From: Mycolicibacterium sp. CR10
Lineage (GTDB): Bacteria > Actinomycetota > Actinomycetes > Mycobacteriales > Mycobacteriaceae
Length of the DNA stretch: 64,000 bases
NCBI RefSeq assembly: GCF_005222675.1
Contig: NZ_STGE01000019.1
Coordinates: forward strand, 1 to 64,000
Reading direction: 5' to 3'
Shown here: positions 1 to 8,318 of the stretch, piece by piece
Layout: every line of letters starts with the position of its first letter
Numbering within the stretch: position 1 is the stretch's first letter
Translations under genes and position numbers: made by a program
The notes under the pieces: model-generated
The model's database searches: none
What the model was told of the DNA's origin: nothing
Seen by the model: the letters and a program-made list of their open reading frames with translations, nothing else

Positions 1-1
1 A

Positions 2-247
2 GCCGAAGGTTACAAGCTCAAGGTCCAAGACGCGGTGCGCATCAACAACGCCGGCATCTTCGTTCACGGCGCGCCCTGGTCAGTCGCTGATCAAGGCAAG
101 CGCAATGTCAGCCACGGATGCCCCAATTTGAGTCCAGCCAACGCGCAGTGGTTCTACGACAACTTCGGCAGCGGGGACCCGGTCGTCGTCAAGAACTCCA
201 TCGGCATCTACGACGAAAACGACGGAGCCCAGGACTGGCAGATCTGA
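2..247 (+). CDS. L,D-transpeptidase, C-terminal part (5' end outside window)
   Basis: The frame is open from base 2 and ends at 247, giving the last 81 residues of a YkuD-fold L,D-transpeptidase. The catalytic block is intact: [11 protein letters not shown] followed by [10 protein letters not shown], with the nucleophilic Cys in the canonical SHGC motif. The protein would make 3-3 cross-links in peptidoglycan outside the membrane. The N-terminus, including any signal peptide and Ig-like domains, lies upstream of the window. A second, more divergent L,D-transpeptidase lies at 29192-30463. Confidence 0.93.
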   Translation, partial: AEGYKLKVQDAVRINNAGIFVHGAPWSVADQGKRNVSHGCPNLSPANAQWFYDNFGSGDPVVVKNSIGIYDENDGAQDWQI

Positions 248-853
248 CGTGTAGGCGAATGCAACCAGAACTCGTATAAGGGGTGTTCCGCGGGGAATCG
301 CGGCTAGACCATCGAGCCGGTCGTCGCACAGAGAATTCGGTGTTTCGGCGAACGTCGGCAGCACCAACACGACGCGCGCGAATCGCCACGACATACGGTC
401 CCGCAGCGTTGAGCGCTGCATCCAGTTGCCCAAGCGTGGTGACATCCGAGGACCAACCACACCGTCGAGACCCCCACAACGGACAAAGAACACCACCATC
501 AGCACGAAAACAGTGTGCACTGCTGAGGGTCCCCTCCTACCATACCGCTGGCGGTTCTTCGGGAAGTTCAACGCCTCTACCAGGAGGTACAGCGACAGGA
601 ACATCCCGGCAGTCAGGCAAACGGCCGGCCAAGGGCGCCGACAGTCAGTTGCCCGAACTTCGTCGAGCCTCTCAAATGGGAGCAGGTCCGTGGACGGAGA
701 TCGTGCTGTGGTGGTGTTGGGCGAGTGGAGTTGGCGCCGATTCGGGTTGCCATTGGCGGGCGATCTTCCCAGACGCCGAGCATCTTGGGGCGACGTCCAT
801 CGTCGCGTCGCACTTGTCAAGGCCTTGACCGACTCCGGCCGCCTGGGTTCACG
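248..853. other. gene-poor, probably decayed stretch
   Basis: No reading frame here has convincing protein character. The long frames on both strands are low-complexity Arg/Pro/Ser translations typical of GC-rich antisense. On the minus strand around 500-640 one frame encodes a hydrophobic stretch (AGMFLSLYLLVEALNF) that may be left over from a membrane protein. I cannot assign it. Confidence 0.4.
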
Positions 854-1018
854 TCACTCTTGCGAGGAAATCACTCGACGGTCACCCATCAATCCGACAA
901 GCTGGTCGAGTTCAAGATCAAGTATCAGCGGACCGCCGACTGTGTCGTCGCCGGTCGCTGTATGCACAGTTCCAGTAAGGACGCGATCCGCGCCATGCTG
1001 CTCCGGCTCTACGGCCAT
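854..1018 (-). CDS. small hypothetical protein (54 aa)
   Basis: The minus-strand frame from ATG at 1018 gives a 54-residue acidic protein beginning MAVEPEQHGADRV and ending DRRVISSQE. A purine-rich GGGGGAGGG tract lies about 7-8 bases before the ATG and could serve as a ribosome binding site. The composition (many D, E, L, V, few R) is that of a real protein, unlike the surrounding frames. I do not recognise a family. It is an isolated gene between decayed sequences, so it may itself be a remnant. Confidence 0.4.
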   Translation of the reverse strand: MAVEPEQHGADRVLTGTVHTATGDDTVGGPLILDLELDQLVGLMGDRRVISSQE

Positions 1019-1075
1019 GACTGCACCCTCCCCCTCGGTCGGCGTGATCGGGGCGTTCCCGATGGCCAAGAGGCG

Positions 1076-1492
1076 TCAGTTGTCTGCCGAAATGTAGCCG
1101 CTGGTAGATCGTTCGATGACCACTCGTGGGACTGGGCCGCCCACGAAGCCGGTGAACGCACCCCACGCAAGAACGAGACCTCCCACTGGAACGCCGCAAC
1201 GATCTGTCGTTCGTGTCGCTGCGACCCGACCGGGTGGTCGAGGTCCGACGACGATATGGAAGGGCAACGCTTCCGCCCCACCACCCAATCCAACCGCTGG
1301 TAGCTCATCCGCGACCCACGCTCGTGCAAATATGCTCCATTCGAACAGCCAATTGCCTTCAGGCTCGGCGACATCGTCCCCGGCCTGGACTCTAGGGAGG
1401 CCTGAGACACCTCCGCGTCGGCGCCCGCGACACCTCCAGCCGTCCGAATGGCGAGTCGATCTGCCTCGTCGATCCCGAGCGCCGGGGAATGC
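1076..1492 (-). pseudogene. possible decayed gene, frameshifted
   Basis: Natural-looking protein sequence switches frame on the minus strand. One frame holds MHSPALGIDEADRLAIRTAG near 1490-1380. Another continues with GNWLFEWSIFARAWVADE and GGLVLAWGAFTGFVGG down to the stop at 1076. The switch near 1380-1400 suggests one gene broken by a frameshift. No family is recognised. The call rests only on composition and should be treated as tentative. Confidence 0.25.
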
Positions 1493-1603
1493 ATGGCGCC
1501 GGCGGCAGCGCTGTTTCGCGGCCTGTCCGATCCCGCCCAGTTGGCGATCCTGCAGCGCCTCACCGAAGGGGAGGGCCCGAGACACGACCTGCAGGGAAAA
1601 TGA
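1493..1603 (+). pseudogene. ArsR/SmtB-family regulator, N-terminal remnant
   Basis: The 36-codon frame reads MAPAAALFRGLSDPAQLAIL then QRLTEGE, and stops after DLQGK. It matches the start of ArsR/SmtB metal-sensing repressors (helix 1 with the L.DP.R..IL..L pattern), which normally run to 90-120 residues. The winged helix and metal ligands are missing, so the gene is truncated. It fits a metal-resistance neighbourhood in which the original sensor has been lost. Confidence 0.55.
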
Positions 1604-1765
1604 TCGTCGGGCGATGCCGTTCCACGGAGACAGGCAATTCACGGTTTCCGCACTTTTTGCGGGGTTGTTGAGGCACATCGGCCCTACCGTCGGGGCACCC
1701 TGCCAGTACATCGTGGTGCCAGGTAAGACATTTCCCGGCCAGTCAAGTGAAAGGGCTTTGCAACC

Positions 1766-2047
1766 ATGATGTACGGCACAGACGGCTGCATGTGGGGCGG
1801 TTGGGGGTGGAGCGGCTGGATCCTCATGGGCGCGGTGATGGTGCTGTCGTCGGCCGCCCTGATCACCGCGGTCGTGCTAGCCGTCCGGTATCTCACCGAT
1901 AGCAATGCACAGCGCAACCGCGCTGATTCAGCGTCCTCATCCAAGTCCGAAGATGCTCTGGCACAACGGTTTGCGCGCGGCGACATCGACGAGGATGAGT
2001 TTCGGCGGCGATTGACGCTGCTGCGCGAACACCAGGAATCACGATGA
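1766..2047 (+). CDS. small membrane protein with SHOCT domain
   Basis: This 93-residue protein has a Trp/Gly/Met-rich N-terminus (MYGTDGCMWGGWGWSGW), one transmembrane helix (about residues 18-42), and a C-terminal SHOCT motif (DALAQRFARGDIDEDEFRRR), the short oligomerisation module often found at the ends of bacterial proteins. AAAGGG lies upstream as a ribosome binding site. It is the first of three codirectional genes for Met-rich envelope proteins. Methionine-rich ends often bind Cu(I), so a copper-related role is inferred, not shown. Confidence 0.8.
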   Translation: MMYGTDGCMWGGWGWSGWILMGAVMVLSSAALITAVVLAVRYLTDSNAQRNRADSASSSKSEDALAQRFARGDIDEDEFRRRLTLLREHQESR

Positions 2048-2138
2048 CTCAAGTGGCGCGGGCTCACCGCCGGCTGATCGTGCGGTATCGGTCGACCGAG
2101 CACCCCAAGAATTGGATACAGCGAAGGAGATTGGAAGC

Positions 2139-2480
2139 ATGACTGATACACCTGAATCCACAAGCGAACGAATGGCCGTGGCCGGAGAGCGCAGAGGGGT
2201 GAACCACGCCTTGGCGTGGAGTGGCATCGCCGCCGCCGCAGTGTTCATCGTTGCAGTGGTGTTCTTTTCCGGGTTCTTCATCGGCAGGGCCACCGACGGT
2301 TTCGGCGGTAATCGGGGGCAATGTCAAGGAACGCCCGGCATGATGGGGCCCGGCATGATGGGCCCGGGCATGATGGGACCGCAAGGCTCGTGGTCACCGG
2401 GGAACATGGGGCCTTCAGGCCCTTGGGGTCCAGGCCAGTGGCAGCCGCCGACAACCACGCCGACTACACCCCGTCCGTAG
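2139..2480 (+). CDS. single-pass membrane protein with Met/Gly/Pro-rich tail
   Basis: The start is the ATG at 2139, about 9 bases after AAGGAG; a TTG nine codons upstream is less likely. The protein has 113 residues: a polar N-terminus, one transmembrane segment (WSGIAAAAVFIVAVVFFSGF, about residues 27-47), then an extracytoplasmic tail with three GMMGP repeats and Pro/Thr-rich sequence. The Met repeats resemble copper-binding Met motifs, which is an inference. It lies between two other Met-rich envelope genes in one direction. Confidence 0.75.
   Translation: MTDTPESTSERMAVAGERRGVNHALAWSGIAAAAVFIVAVVFFSGFFIGRATDGFGGNRGQCQGTPGMMGPGMMGPGMMGPQGSWSPGNMGPSGPWGPGQWQPPTTTPTTPRP
2337..2381 (+). repeat. 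three tandem 15-bp repeats encoding GMMGP
   Basis: Three in-frame copies of a 15-bp unit each encode Gly-Met-Met-Gly-Pro. The copies differ only at wobble positions, which points to recent expansion or to conserved protein function. Confidence 0.9.
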
Positions 2481-2650
2481 CGCACAAGAGCCGATTCACG
2501 CTGCGGTAGGCGCAATCTCAGACTGTCTCGTTGAGTCGGCGATCGTCGGGCACGAAGCCGCCAATGCCTTAAGACGGAAGCAACCTGCACCAAGCGTTCG
2601 CCGACAACGCGAATTCCCACGACATGTAGAGCACGAGGAGATCATCGGAT

Positions 2651-3247
2651 ATGACCGGAATGAGCAGGCGAGCGGCGCTGAGAATGCTGGCCACCGGTGG
2701 GGCCCTCTTCGGCCTGGGGTATGTCTTGCGCAACATTATCGACATACCTGTCAGCCGTGCCCAACCCGGGATGGGTGGCGCGACCGGTATGGATATGCGC
2801 GCTTACATGAACATGTTCATGCGGCATCAGGAGCTTCGACGCACCGTCGAAGAGATTCCCGGCGGGGTGCGCACCACCACCGAATCCGACGCCGCCGACC
2901 TCGTCGCCGAACTGCAGGCCCACGTCTCGTCGATGTATACCCACCTCGATCAGGGCAGTGAAGTCACCTGCATGAGTTCAAGCCTGCCCACCCTGTTCCG
3001 CCGTGCTGCCGATTATCAACGTCAGATCACGCTCACAGCCAGCGGCGTGGTGGTGGTCGAAACCTCCAGCGACCCCGAGCTGACCAGCGCCATTCGCGAA
3101 CATGCCCGCGAAGTCACCGGATTCGTCGTCGAAGGGATGCCGGCGATGATGAGCGGAATGATGGACGGCGGGATGATGGGACCTGGCATGGGTCACGGAA
3201 TGATGGGTCCCGGCATGGGTCACGGCATGATGGGACCGGGCCGCTGA
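2651..3247 (+). CDS. Tat-exported Met/His-rich protein
   Basis: The start ATG at 2651 follows GAGGAG. The 198-residue product begins with a twin-arginine signal (MSRRAALRML, then a hydrophobic stretch to about residue 37), so it is probably exported folded. The middle part (MNMFMRHQELRRTVEEIPGG onward) looks like a conserved helical domain with one Cys (EVTCMSSS). The C-terminus has a repeated MMGPGMGHG tail rich in Met and His, suited to Cu binding. No exact family can be named. Folding before export would fit a cofactor- or metal-loaded protein. Confidence 0.8.
   Translation: MTGMSRRAALRMLATGGALFGLGYVLRNIIDIPVSRAQPGMGGATGMDMRAYMNMFMRHQELRRTVEEIPGGVRTTTESDAADLVAELQAHVSSMYTHLDQGSEVTCMSSSLPTLFRRAADYQRQITLTASGVVVVETSSDPELTSAIREHAREVTGFVVEGMPAMMSGMMDGGMMGPGMGHGMMGPGMGHGMMGPGR
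3170..3241 (+). repeat. tandem 27-bp repeats encoding GMMGPGMGH
   Basis: Two full 27-bp copies and one partial copy encode Gly-Met-Met-Gly-Pro-Gly-Met-Gly-His, at the extreme C-terminus of the Tat-exported protein. It is similar in content to the GMMGP repeats 0.8 kb upstream. Confidence 0.9.
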
Positions 3248-3734
3248 ACCGAAGCACGCACACCCATCAGAGACGGATCCGCCACAGGCACTGGTAGTCG
3301 CCGCAGCACGGCACAGCGTGGTTACCGACGGCACGACAGGCATGTCCACGCCGGCCTGGGTAGCAGCCTTACTGCGGCTCCCCCCAAACAAACCTTGACA
3401 GTCCAGTTAAGCGTCCCAAAGCGCCCGCAAGACGCAGGAGTCCATCGCTATCAGCGCCCGTATGAGTGTGGTCACCCGTTTAGCGGCACTGAACGGGAGC
3501 AAGCCAAGGCTCGTACACGATACTGGCCTCCCCCCGCGGGTGAACACTTACACACCGTGTCCGGGCTCCTCCGCCGCCTCGTTGCGGCCCTCCTCCCAGG
3601 CCAGCGCAGCCGATTCCCGGCGTCAAGAACAGCCAGGCGTACGCGGGGGACGCCGGGCCCGCCAGCGCGCCCCCGACCAGTCAGCGCGCGATGTGGACAC
3701 TTCCCCGTACTCAGTCCCTCCACTAGTTAGTTAG
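3248..3734. other. no gene seen
   Basis: About 490 bases without a credible gene; all frames here are low-complexity shadows. At 3717-3735 there is a run of TTAG repeats (tagttagttagtcagttag) next to the stop of a 23-codon ORF on the minus strand. Confidence 0.4.
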
Positions 3735-3806
3735 TCAGTTAGTGGTACAGAACGTCGAGAAGCTGCGGTCGTCGTGCAGAAGCTCGTGAAGGTGCTCGTC
3801 GGTCAT
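3735..3806 (-). CDS. possible 23-aa peptide ORF
   Basis: From ATG 3806 the minus strand reads MTDEHLHELLHDDR then SFSTFCTTN and stops. An AGGAG element sits six bases before the ATG, which is unusually good for chance. It has an acidic/His-rich first half and a Ser/Thr/Cys-containing end. It lies downstream of the metal-ATPase/cyclase operon in the same direction. It could be a leader peptide, a small modified-peptide precursor or chance; no processing enzyme lies nearby. Confidence 0.3.
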   Translation of the reverse strand: MTDEHLHELLHDDRSFSTFCTTN

Positions 3807-3955
3807 GTCCGCTCCTAACCGGGACTTTACGTTTCTGCGTCGATAGATGTTGATAGGTAAGGCATCCGGTACTTGCGACGGCCCGACCGGTCTCGTCTCG
3901 CGCGAATAGTATTGATCGTGAACACCATTCGGGAGCATGTGGTGAACTTCGGCCC

Positions 3956-4777
3956 TTAGCAGGAGGTTGAACGAGTCGACATCGGTGCAGCCCCCCGCCC
4001 GCTCGTCGGGGACCTCAGCGTGCCCAAAGGGGCCGCGACCTCACCCAAGAACGACTGAATGGACTGCGAATCCCCGTCACCAGACGATGTGCTCACATCG
4101 CCAACGCGGTCTGCGAATTGGCGTAGACAGGCCGTCGAACAGAAGTAGAACCGGTAAGTGTCCTCCTCATGCGTGATCGTCAGCGATTGTGCATCTGTCG
4201 AGACGTGCATCCGACATATCGGATCGACGTGCTCCTGGTGGCGGGTTCCGACGTCGAGGGCGAACGCTTCCACCAGCGCACCGACATTCCGCAACCGAAG
4301 CGAGCCCAACGACGTCGTCGCGAGAAGATCCGTTCCCCGAAGCGCGGAAGCGGCGTCGGCGTTGCCGACGATTTGGCCTGGCCGGGCGACGGCGGCCAGT
4401 CTGGCTGCGGTGTTGACCGTCGAGCCGAAGACGTCTCCGCGCCGCTTCACCACCGCCCCAGCACAGATGCCTGCGCGCAACAACGGAAAGCCGTCGATGC
4501 GACGGGTCTGTTCGTGGAGTCGCCGGAGGAAGGCTAGCGCCGCCGTGGGGTCGGAGCTGGTGATCATCACGGCGTCGCCGAGGGTCTTGATCATCTCGTC
4601 GCCGGGCCCGAGAACCCTCGCGGCTATGGTGGCGAACCGGTCCGCCAGTTCGGCAGCACGATGATCACCGTGGGCCTCGGTGAACGCCGTGAACCCAGCG
4701 ATGTCCACGAAGACGACCACACTGTCCACGTCGGCATGCTCGAATTCATCTGCAGCGCTGAACGGGTCGATCGTCAT
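3956..4777 (-). CDS. class III adenylate/guanylate cyclase with C-terminal YHS domain
   Basis: In this 273-residue protein, residues 15-175 form a class III cyclase domain: VVFVDIAGFTAF (metal-binding Asp), IKTLGDAVM, and FGSTVNTAARL with the transition-state Asn and Arg. Residues about 185-225 (DPICRMHV, then YRFYFCSTACLRQF) form a YHS domain, a small Cys-containing module common in metal-handling proteins. The first base overlap is ATGA with the upstream metal ATPase, so the two are translationally coupled. It presumably makes cAMP in the cytosol, possibly in response to metal bound by YHS; that link is inference. Confidence 0.9.
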   Translation of the reverse strand: MTIDPFSAADEFEHADVDSVVVFVDIAGFTAFTEAHGDHRAAELADRFATIAARVLGPGDEMIKTLGDAVMITSSDPTAALAFLRRLHEQTRRIDGFPLLRAGICAGAVVKRRGDVFGSTVNTAARLAAVARPGQIVGNADAASALRGTDLLATTSLGSLRLRNVGALVEAFALDVGTRHQEHVDPICRMHVSTDAQSLTITHEEDTYRFYFCSTACLRQFADRVGDVSTSSGDGDSQSIQSFLGEVAAPLGTLRSPTSGRGAAPMSTRSTSC

Positions 4778-7314
4778 GGCGTCTCTTCTGCACGCTCAAC
4801 GCGCGGCGCTGCGGGGTTAATCGACTGCATCGGCATCCCGAGGAGTCGCAACGCATTGGCAACGACGATGAGAGTCGAGCCTTCGTGGATGAGCACGGCG
4901 GGACCGATGCCCAGACCGAAGACCGTCGCCGGGATGAGGACCGCGACGATTCCGAGACTGGCCCACAGATTCTGCTTGATGACGCGCGAGCAGCGGCGGC
5001 TCAGGCTCACTGCAAACGGCAACGCGCGCAGGTCGTCGGCCATCAGCGCAACGTCAGCGGTCTCCAACGCCACGTCGGAGCCCGCCGCCCCCATCGCAAT
5101 ACCCACACTCGCGCCGGCCATGGCGGGCGCATCGTTGACACCGTCACCGACCATCCCGACGCGGCCGTGGCGTTCCCGGAGGGCGGCGATCTGGGCCACC
5201 TTGTCCTCGGGCATCAGATCGCCACGGGCGTAGGCGACACCGACTTCGGCGGCGACGGCGTCGGCCACCCGCTGGTTGTCCCCCGACAGCATCACGGTGT
5301 TCTTCACACCGAGCTCGGCAAGACGTGCGATGACCGCCGACGCCTCCGGCCGAGGAAGGTCCATCAATCCGATCGCACCCAACCAGCGTTCGCCTGCGCG
5401 GACGAGCATCGTCGTGCGGCCCGTCTGTTCGAGACGCTCCACCTCGGCCGCCAGCTCGGCCGGTGGGGGCTGGGCGGCGTCGGTGAACAGTTCGGTCTTG
5501 CCGATGCAGACCTCGACCCCATCGACGGACGCGACGATGCCGCGGCCGATCACGGCACGAACATCGGTCGCGCGGGGTATCGCCGCTCCGGCCAGGCGCT
5601 GGCGGCCGTCGCGGACGATGGCGCGGGCCAGCGGATGGTCGCTTTGCTCCTCAACCGCCACGGCGATCCTCAGCAGTTCGGCGTCGTCGCTGTCTGCGGT
5701 GGCGCAGACATCGGCAATCCTGGGCCGCCCCTCGGTGAGGGTGCCGGTCTTATCAAAGGCCAGCACATCGACCCGGCCAAGTTCCTCCAGCGCGGCACCG
5801 CCCTTCATCAGGATGCCGGCCCGCGCCGCCCGCGCCACCGCCGACAACACCGCGCTGGGCGTGGCGATCGCCAGCGCACACGGACTGGCCGCCACCAGAA
5901 CGGCAAGCGCCCGGTACACCGTGTCAGTGAACGGCTCGTCGACCACGAACCCGGCGAAGAGCAGCAGGACCACACCGACCAGGATCACGGGCACGAAAAC
6001 GCGCTGGAACCGGTCGGTGAAGCGCTGCGTGGAGGTGGTCTTGGTTTGCGCCTCGGCCACCAGACGCACCACGCGGGCCAGGGTGGAGTCACCCGCGAGC
6101 CGGGTCACCTGAACCTCGATGGCGCCGGCGCCGTTGATGGTGCCGGCGAACACCCGCGATGCCGCGTCGATGAGCTCGGGTGAGGCGGCGGCTGCCGCCA
6201 CGTCCGGGACCGGATTCTTGTCGACGGGGACGCTCTCCCCGGTCACCGGGGCTTGATCGATGCTGCTGCTGCCTGCCACGACGAAGCCGTCTGCGGCCAG
6301 ACGCATGTTGGGGCGCACGACGACGATGTCCCCAACGCGCAGGTCCGCAACGGACACTTCGACGGTGTCGCCCGTGCCGCCGCGCCGCACCAGCGCCGTC
6401 TTCGGGGCGAGTTCGGCGAGCGCTTCGATCGCCCGGCGAGCCCGGCCCATCGCATAGCCCTCGAGTGCGTGTCCGACGCTGAAGAGGAACAGCAGGAGCG
6501 CGCCTTCGGCGATTTCGCCGAGCGCGGCCGCACCCGCAGCGGAGACGAGCATGAGGAAGTCGATCTCAAACCGGCCCTGCCGCACACTGGCGAAGGCTTC
6601 CTGCACGGTGAAGAACGCGCCGAAGAAGAACGCCAGGCCGTAGACCACCACCTCGGCCGAGCGCGGCGTATCGGCGAAGGCGGCCAGTAACCAGCCCGTG
6701 AGTAGTAGCGCGCCCGCCAGTCCCGCGAAGACCAGTTCGGTGCGCTCGCCGAAGATCCCGCCGTGACCATGTTGATGGTCGGCGCCGTCTCTCTCGTGCG
6801 CGACGGCGGCTTCAACCGGGGTGGCACTCCTCGACGGCGCCACCTGCGCAGCGATGACGTCTACGAGCTCTTGGGCGGTCACCGTCGCCCGCTCGAACTC
6901 CAGCTCGATCGAATCGGGTGTCGCTACTGCGGCGATGACGCCAGGCATCGTCGAGAGCGTGTCGGCGAGCGCAGTTCGTATCGCCTCGTCGTCATGAGTG
7001 CCTGTGGTCAACCAGCGAAGGTGCCCGTACGTCGACGTGATCGTGTCGGCCGCCTGCAGAGCCCGCCGCTGCACTTCTCTTGCGGACGCAGCCTCGGCGT
7101 CGTAGTGCACACACAGGCGGGGTTTGGTCGTGTCGCCATCGATGACGTGGGCCTGTTCGATGATCCCGTCATCCACCAGGCCGCGCGTCAGGCGGTCAGC
7201 GCAGCGCTCGTCGCTACCGGGAAGCAGGTCTGTCAGGTCGAGTGCCAAGGTCCTATTCGTGGGCGTTCCGTCGGCGCCGGGGCGGCTCACCGTCTCGCCG
7301 TTGCGATCTGCCAT
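4774..7314 (-). CDS. P1B-type heavy-metal-transporting ATPase
   Basis: The protein has 846 residues from ATG 7314. Key motifs: transmembrane SPCALAIATP (about 478), phosphorylation site DKTGTLTEG (about 520), HP locus (SDHPLARAI), GDGVNDAP hinge, and HEGST in the last transmembrane helix. SPC plus HEGST is the P1B-4-like signature (Co/Fe/Zn/Ni exporters in mycobacteria such as CtpD/CtpJ); P1B-1/2 pumps have CPC. A His-rich stretch (ADHQHGHGG) near residue 180 precedes the first transmembrane helix. It exports metal across the plasma membrane. Longer starts exist upstream, but ATG 7314 sits 7 bases after a TATTAT -10 box, as expected for a leaderless mycobacterial transcript. Confidence 0.93.
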   Translation of the reverse strand: MADRNGETVSRPGADGTPTNRTLALDLTDLLPGSDERCADRLTRGLVDDGIIEQAHVIDGDTTKPRLCVHYDAEAASAREVQRRALQAADTITSTYGHLRWLTTGTHDDEAIRTALADTLSTMPGVIAAVATPDSIELEFERATVTAQELVDVIAAQVAPSRSATPVEAAVAHERDGADHQHGHGGIFGERTELVFAGLAGALLLTGWLLAAFADTPRSAEVVVYGLAFFFGAFFTVQEAFASVRQGRFEIDFLMLVSAAGAAALGEIAEGALLLFLFSVGHALEGYAMGRARRAIEALAELAPKTALVRRGGTGDTVEVSVADLRVGDIVVVRPNMRLAADGFVVAGSSSIDQAPVTGESVPVDKNPVPDVAAAAASPELIDAASRVFAGTINGAGAIEVQVTRLAGDSTLARVVRLVAEAQTKTTSTQRFTDRFQRVFVPVILVGVVLLLFAGFVVDEPFTDTVYRALAVLVAASPCALAIATPSAVLSAVARAARAGILMKGGAALEELGRVDVLAFDKTGTLTEGRPRIADVCATADSDDAELLRIAVAVEEQSDHPLARAIVRDGRQRLAGAAIPRATDVRAVIGRGIVASVDGVEVCIGKTELFTDAAQPPPAELAAEVERLEQTGRTTMLVRAGERWLGAIGLMDLPRPEASAVIARLAELGVKNTVMLSGDNQRVADAVAAEVGVAYARGDLMPEDKVAQIAALRERHGRVGMVGDGVNDAPAMAGASVGIAMGAAGSDVALETADVALMADDLRALPFAVSLSRRCSRVIKQNLWASLGIVAVLIPATVFGLGIGPAVLIHEGSTLIVVANALRLLGMPMQSINPAAPRVERAEETP

Positions 7315-7337
7315 ACATGCAATAATACGCATGTATG
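7312..7337 (-). promoter_or_regulatory. dyad operator overlapping a leaderless promoter of the metal ATPase
   Basis: Perfect 9-bp arms CATACATGC and GCATGTATG are separated by 8 bases. On the minus strand the spacer contains TATTAT (7322-7327), a good -10 hexamer, and the ATG of the ATPase begins 7 bases after it. A repressor bound to the dyad would cover both the -10 box and the start codon. The bases differ from the CTAC...GTAG dyads elsewhere, so a separate metal sensor (ArsR type or other) is likely. Confidence 0.65.
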
Positions 7338-7747
7338 CACATGACCCGTCAACCCTAGTTTGCGAACCCGCGCGTCGGCGGGATGCGTCACCACGCCGAC
7401 GTCGACGACACGGATTCGAGCCGACAGATTCAATGGTGAGCGCGGCGCCGCCGAGAGACCCTCGCCGACGGCCCACCAAGGGAACCGCCGTGTGGCAGAA
7501 CGCCTGCGCGCCGCCAACGGCTCCGCGAGAACCCCGTGTAGACGGAGTGACCTACCCGAGAGTTGTTGCTCCGCAACCAATGTGTTGCGAAGACTCCCGC
7601 GCCTCACTCAAATCGCCGCGTTGGATATCGACGGCGCCATTTGGGCTGCAACGCTGCCAGCGCACCCCGACTCATCGACGACACGAATATTGCTGCCGGC
7701 GTTGCAAGGCGCTGCCGGGACATCGACGAACGGACGGAGCTGTCTGC
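7338..7747. other. no gene seen
   Basis: About 400 bases with only Arg/Ser/Thr-rich shadow frames on the plus strand and nothing recognisable on the minus strand. Confidence 0.4.
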
Positions 7748-7963
7748 CTACCAACGGTGACCAGGGCCTGAGGACATATTCGACGGCCAGTACGCGACGT
7801 ACTCACCCTGGGGGTCGTAGAAGTGACAGCACCCATCGGGACTGGTCCGCGCGGTCCACCCTCGACACACAGCCCACTGCACGAGAGCAGCGACGACCTC
7901 GCCGTTACCGGTGGCGCGTCGGGTTGATTTCACCCTGCCCCGTGGCTCGGTTCTGTATGCCAT
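7748..7963 (-). CDS. small hypothetical protein
   Basis: From ATG 7963 a 71-residue frame reads MAYRTEPRGRVKSTRR, then GEVVAALVQWAVCRGWTART and CHFYDPQGEYVAYWPS. The pattern of a helix, a GW turn and an FY.PQG.YV strand looks like a real small alpha/beta protein and recalls short actinobacterial hypothetical proteins. An alternative start lies at 8023. A CTAC...GTAG dyad sits upstream at 8060-8078, which supports it being a transcribed gene of the same regulon. Confidence 0.45.
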   Translation of the reverse strand: MAYRTEPRGRVKSTRRATGNGEVVAALVQWAVCRGWTARTSPDGCCHFYDPQGEYVAYWPSNMSSGPGHRW

Positions 7964-8059
7964 GCTCAGCCCTTGGGCCTGCCCAACGGCGAGGCCGCTT
8001 CCTCTCGTGTTGCGTGGCGGCAACGGAACCCTGAGGGGCTCCCCTCGCCGTCGGACTAC

Positions 8060-8078
8060 CTACGTACCTCCATAGTAG
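8060..8078 (-). promoter_or_regulatory. BlaI-type dyad (CTACGTA-N5-ATAGTAG)
   Basis: The sequence CTACGTA-cctcc-ATAGTAG has the layout of the dyads in front of blaI, ctaD and ctaE: 7-bp arms, 5-bp spacer, CTAC and GTAG at the outer ends. It lies upstream of the small minus-strand gene ending at 7748. Confidence 0.6.
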
Positions 8079-8318
8079 ATGCTGGCGGCTTCGTAATGGC
8101 TGAAATGCGATGGAGTACGTGAACCCGCTCTGGAGAAACGACGGCAACCGAGACAGCCCCAACCGCCCCACGTCAGAGCGCCCCATGGTGCGCTCGTCTT
8201 GATGGTTATCGCGGGCCGTCGGGCTCGGAGGTCAGCCGTTCAGTTTTTTGAATCATCGGCCTGCACGACGATGCAGTGCTGAGGCTGCCGGCCCCGAGTG
8301 CGCGCATCACGACACGAG

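Noticed and set aside
283..1303. several 180-220-codon frames on both strands
   Set aside because: Their translations are low-complexity Arg/Ser/Pro with no hydrophobic or domain pattern; no ribosome sites support them.
3170..3241. short tandem repeats that might be taken for a CRISPR-like array
   Set aside because: The repeats are in frame, directly adjacent without spacers, and encode a Met/His-rich tail.
3395..3730. 111-codon plus-strand frame
   Set aside because: It is Arg/Pro/Ser-rich with no domain and no ribosome binding site.
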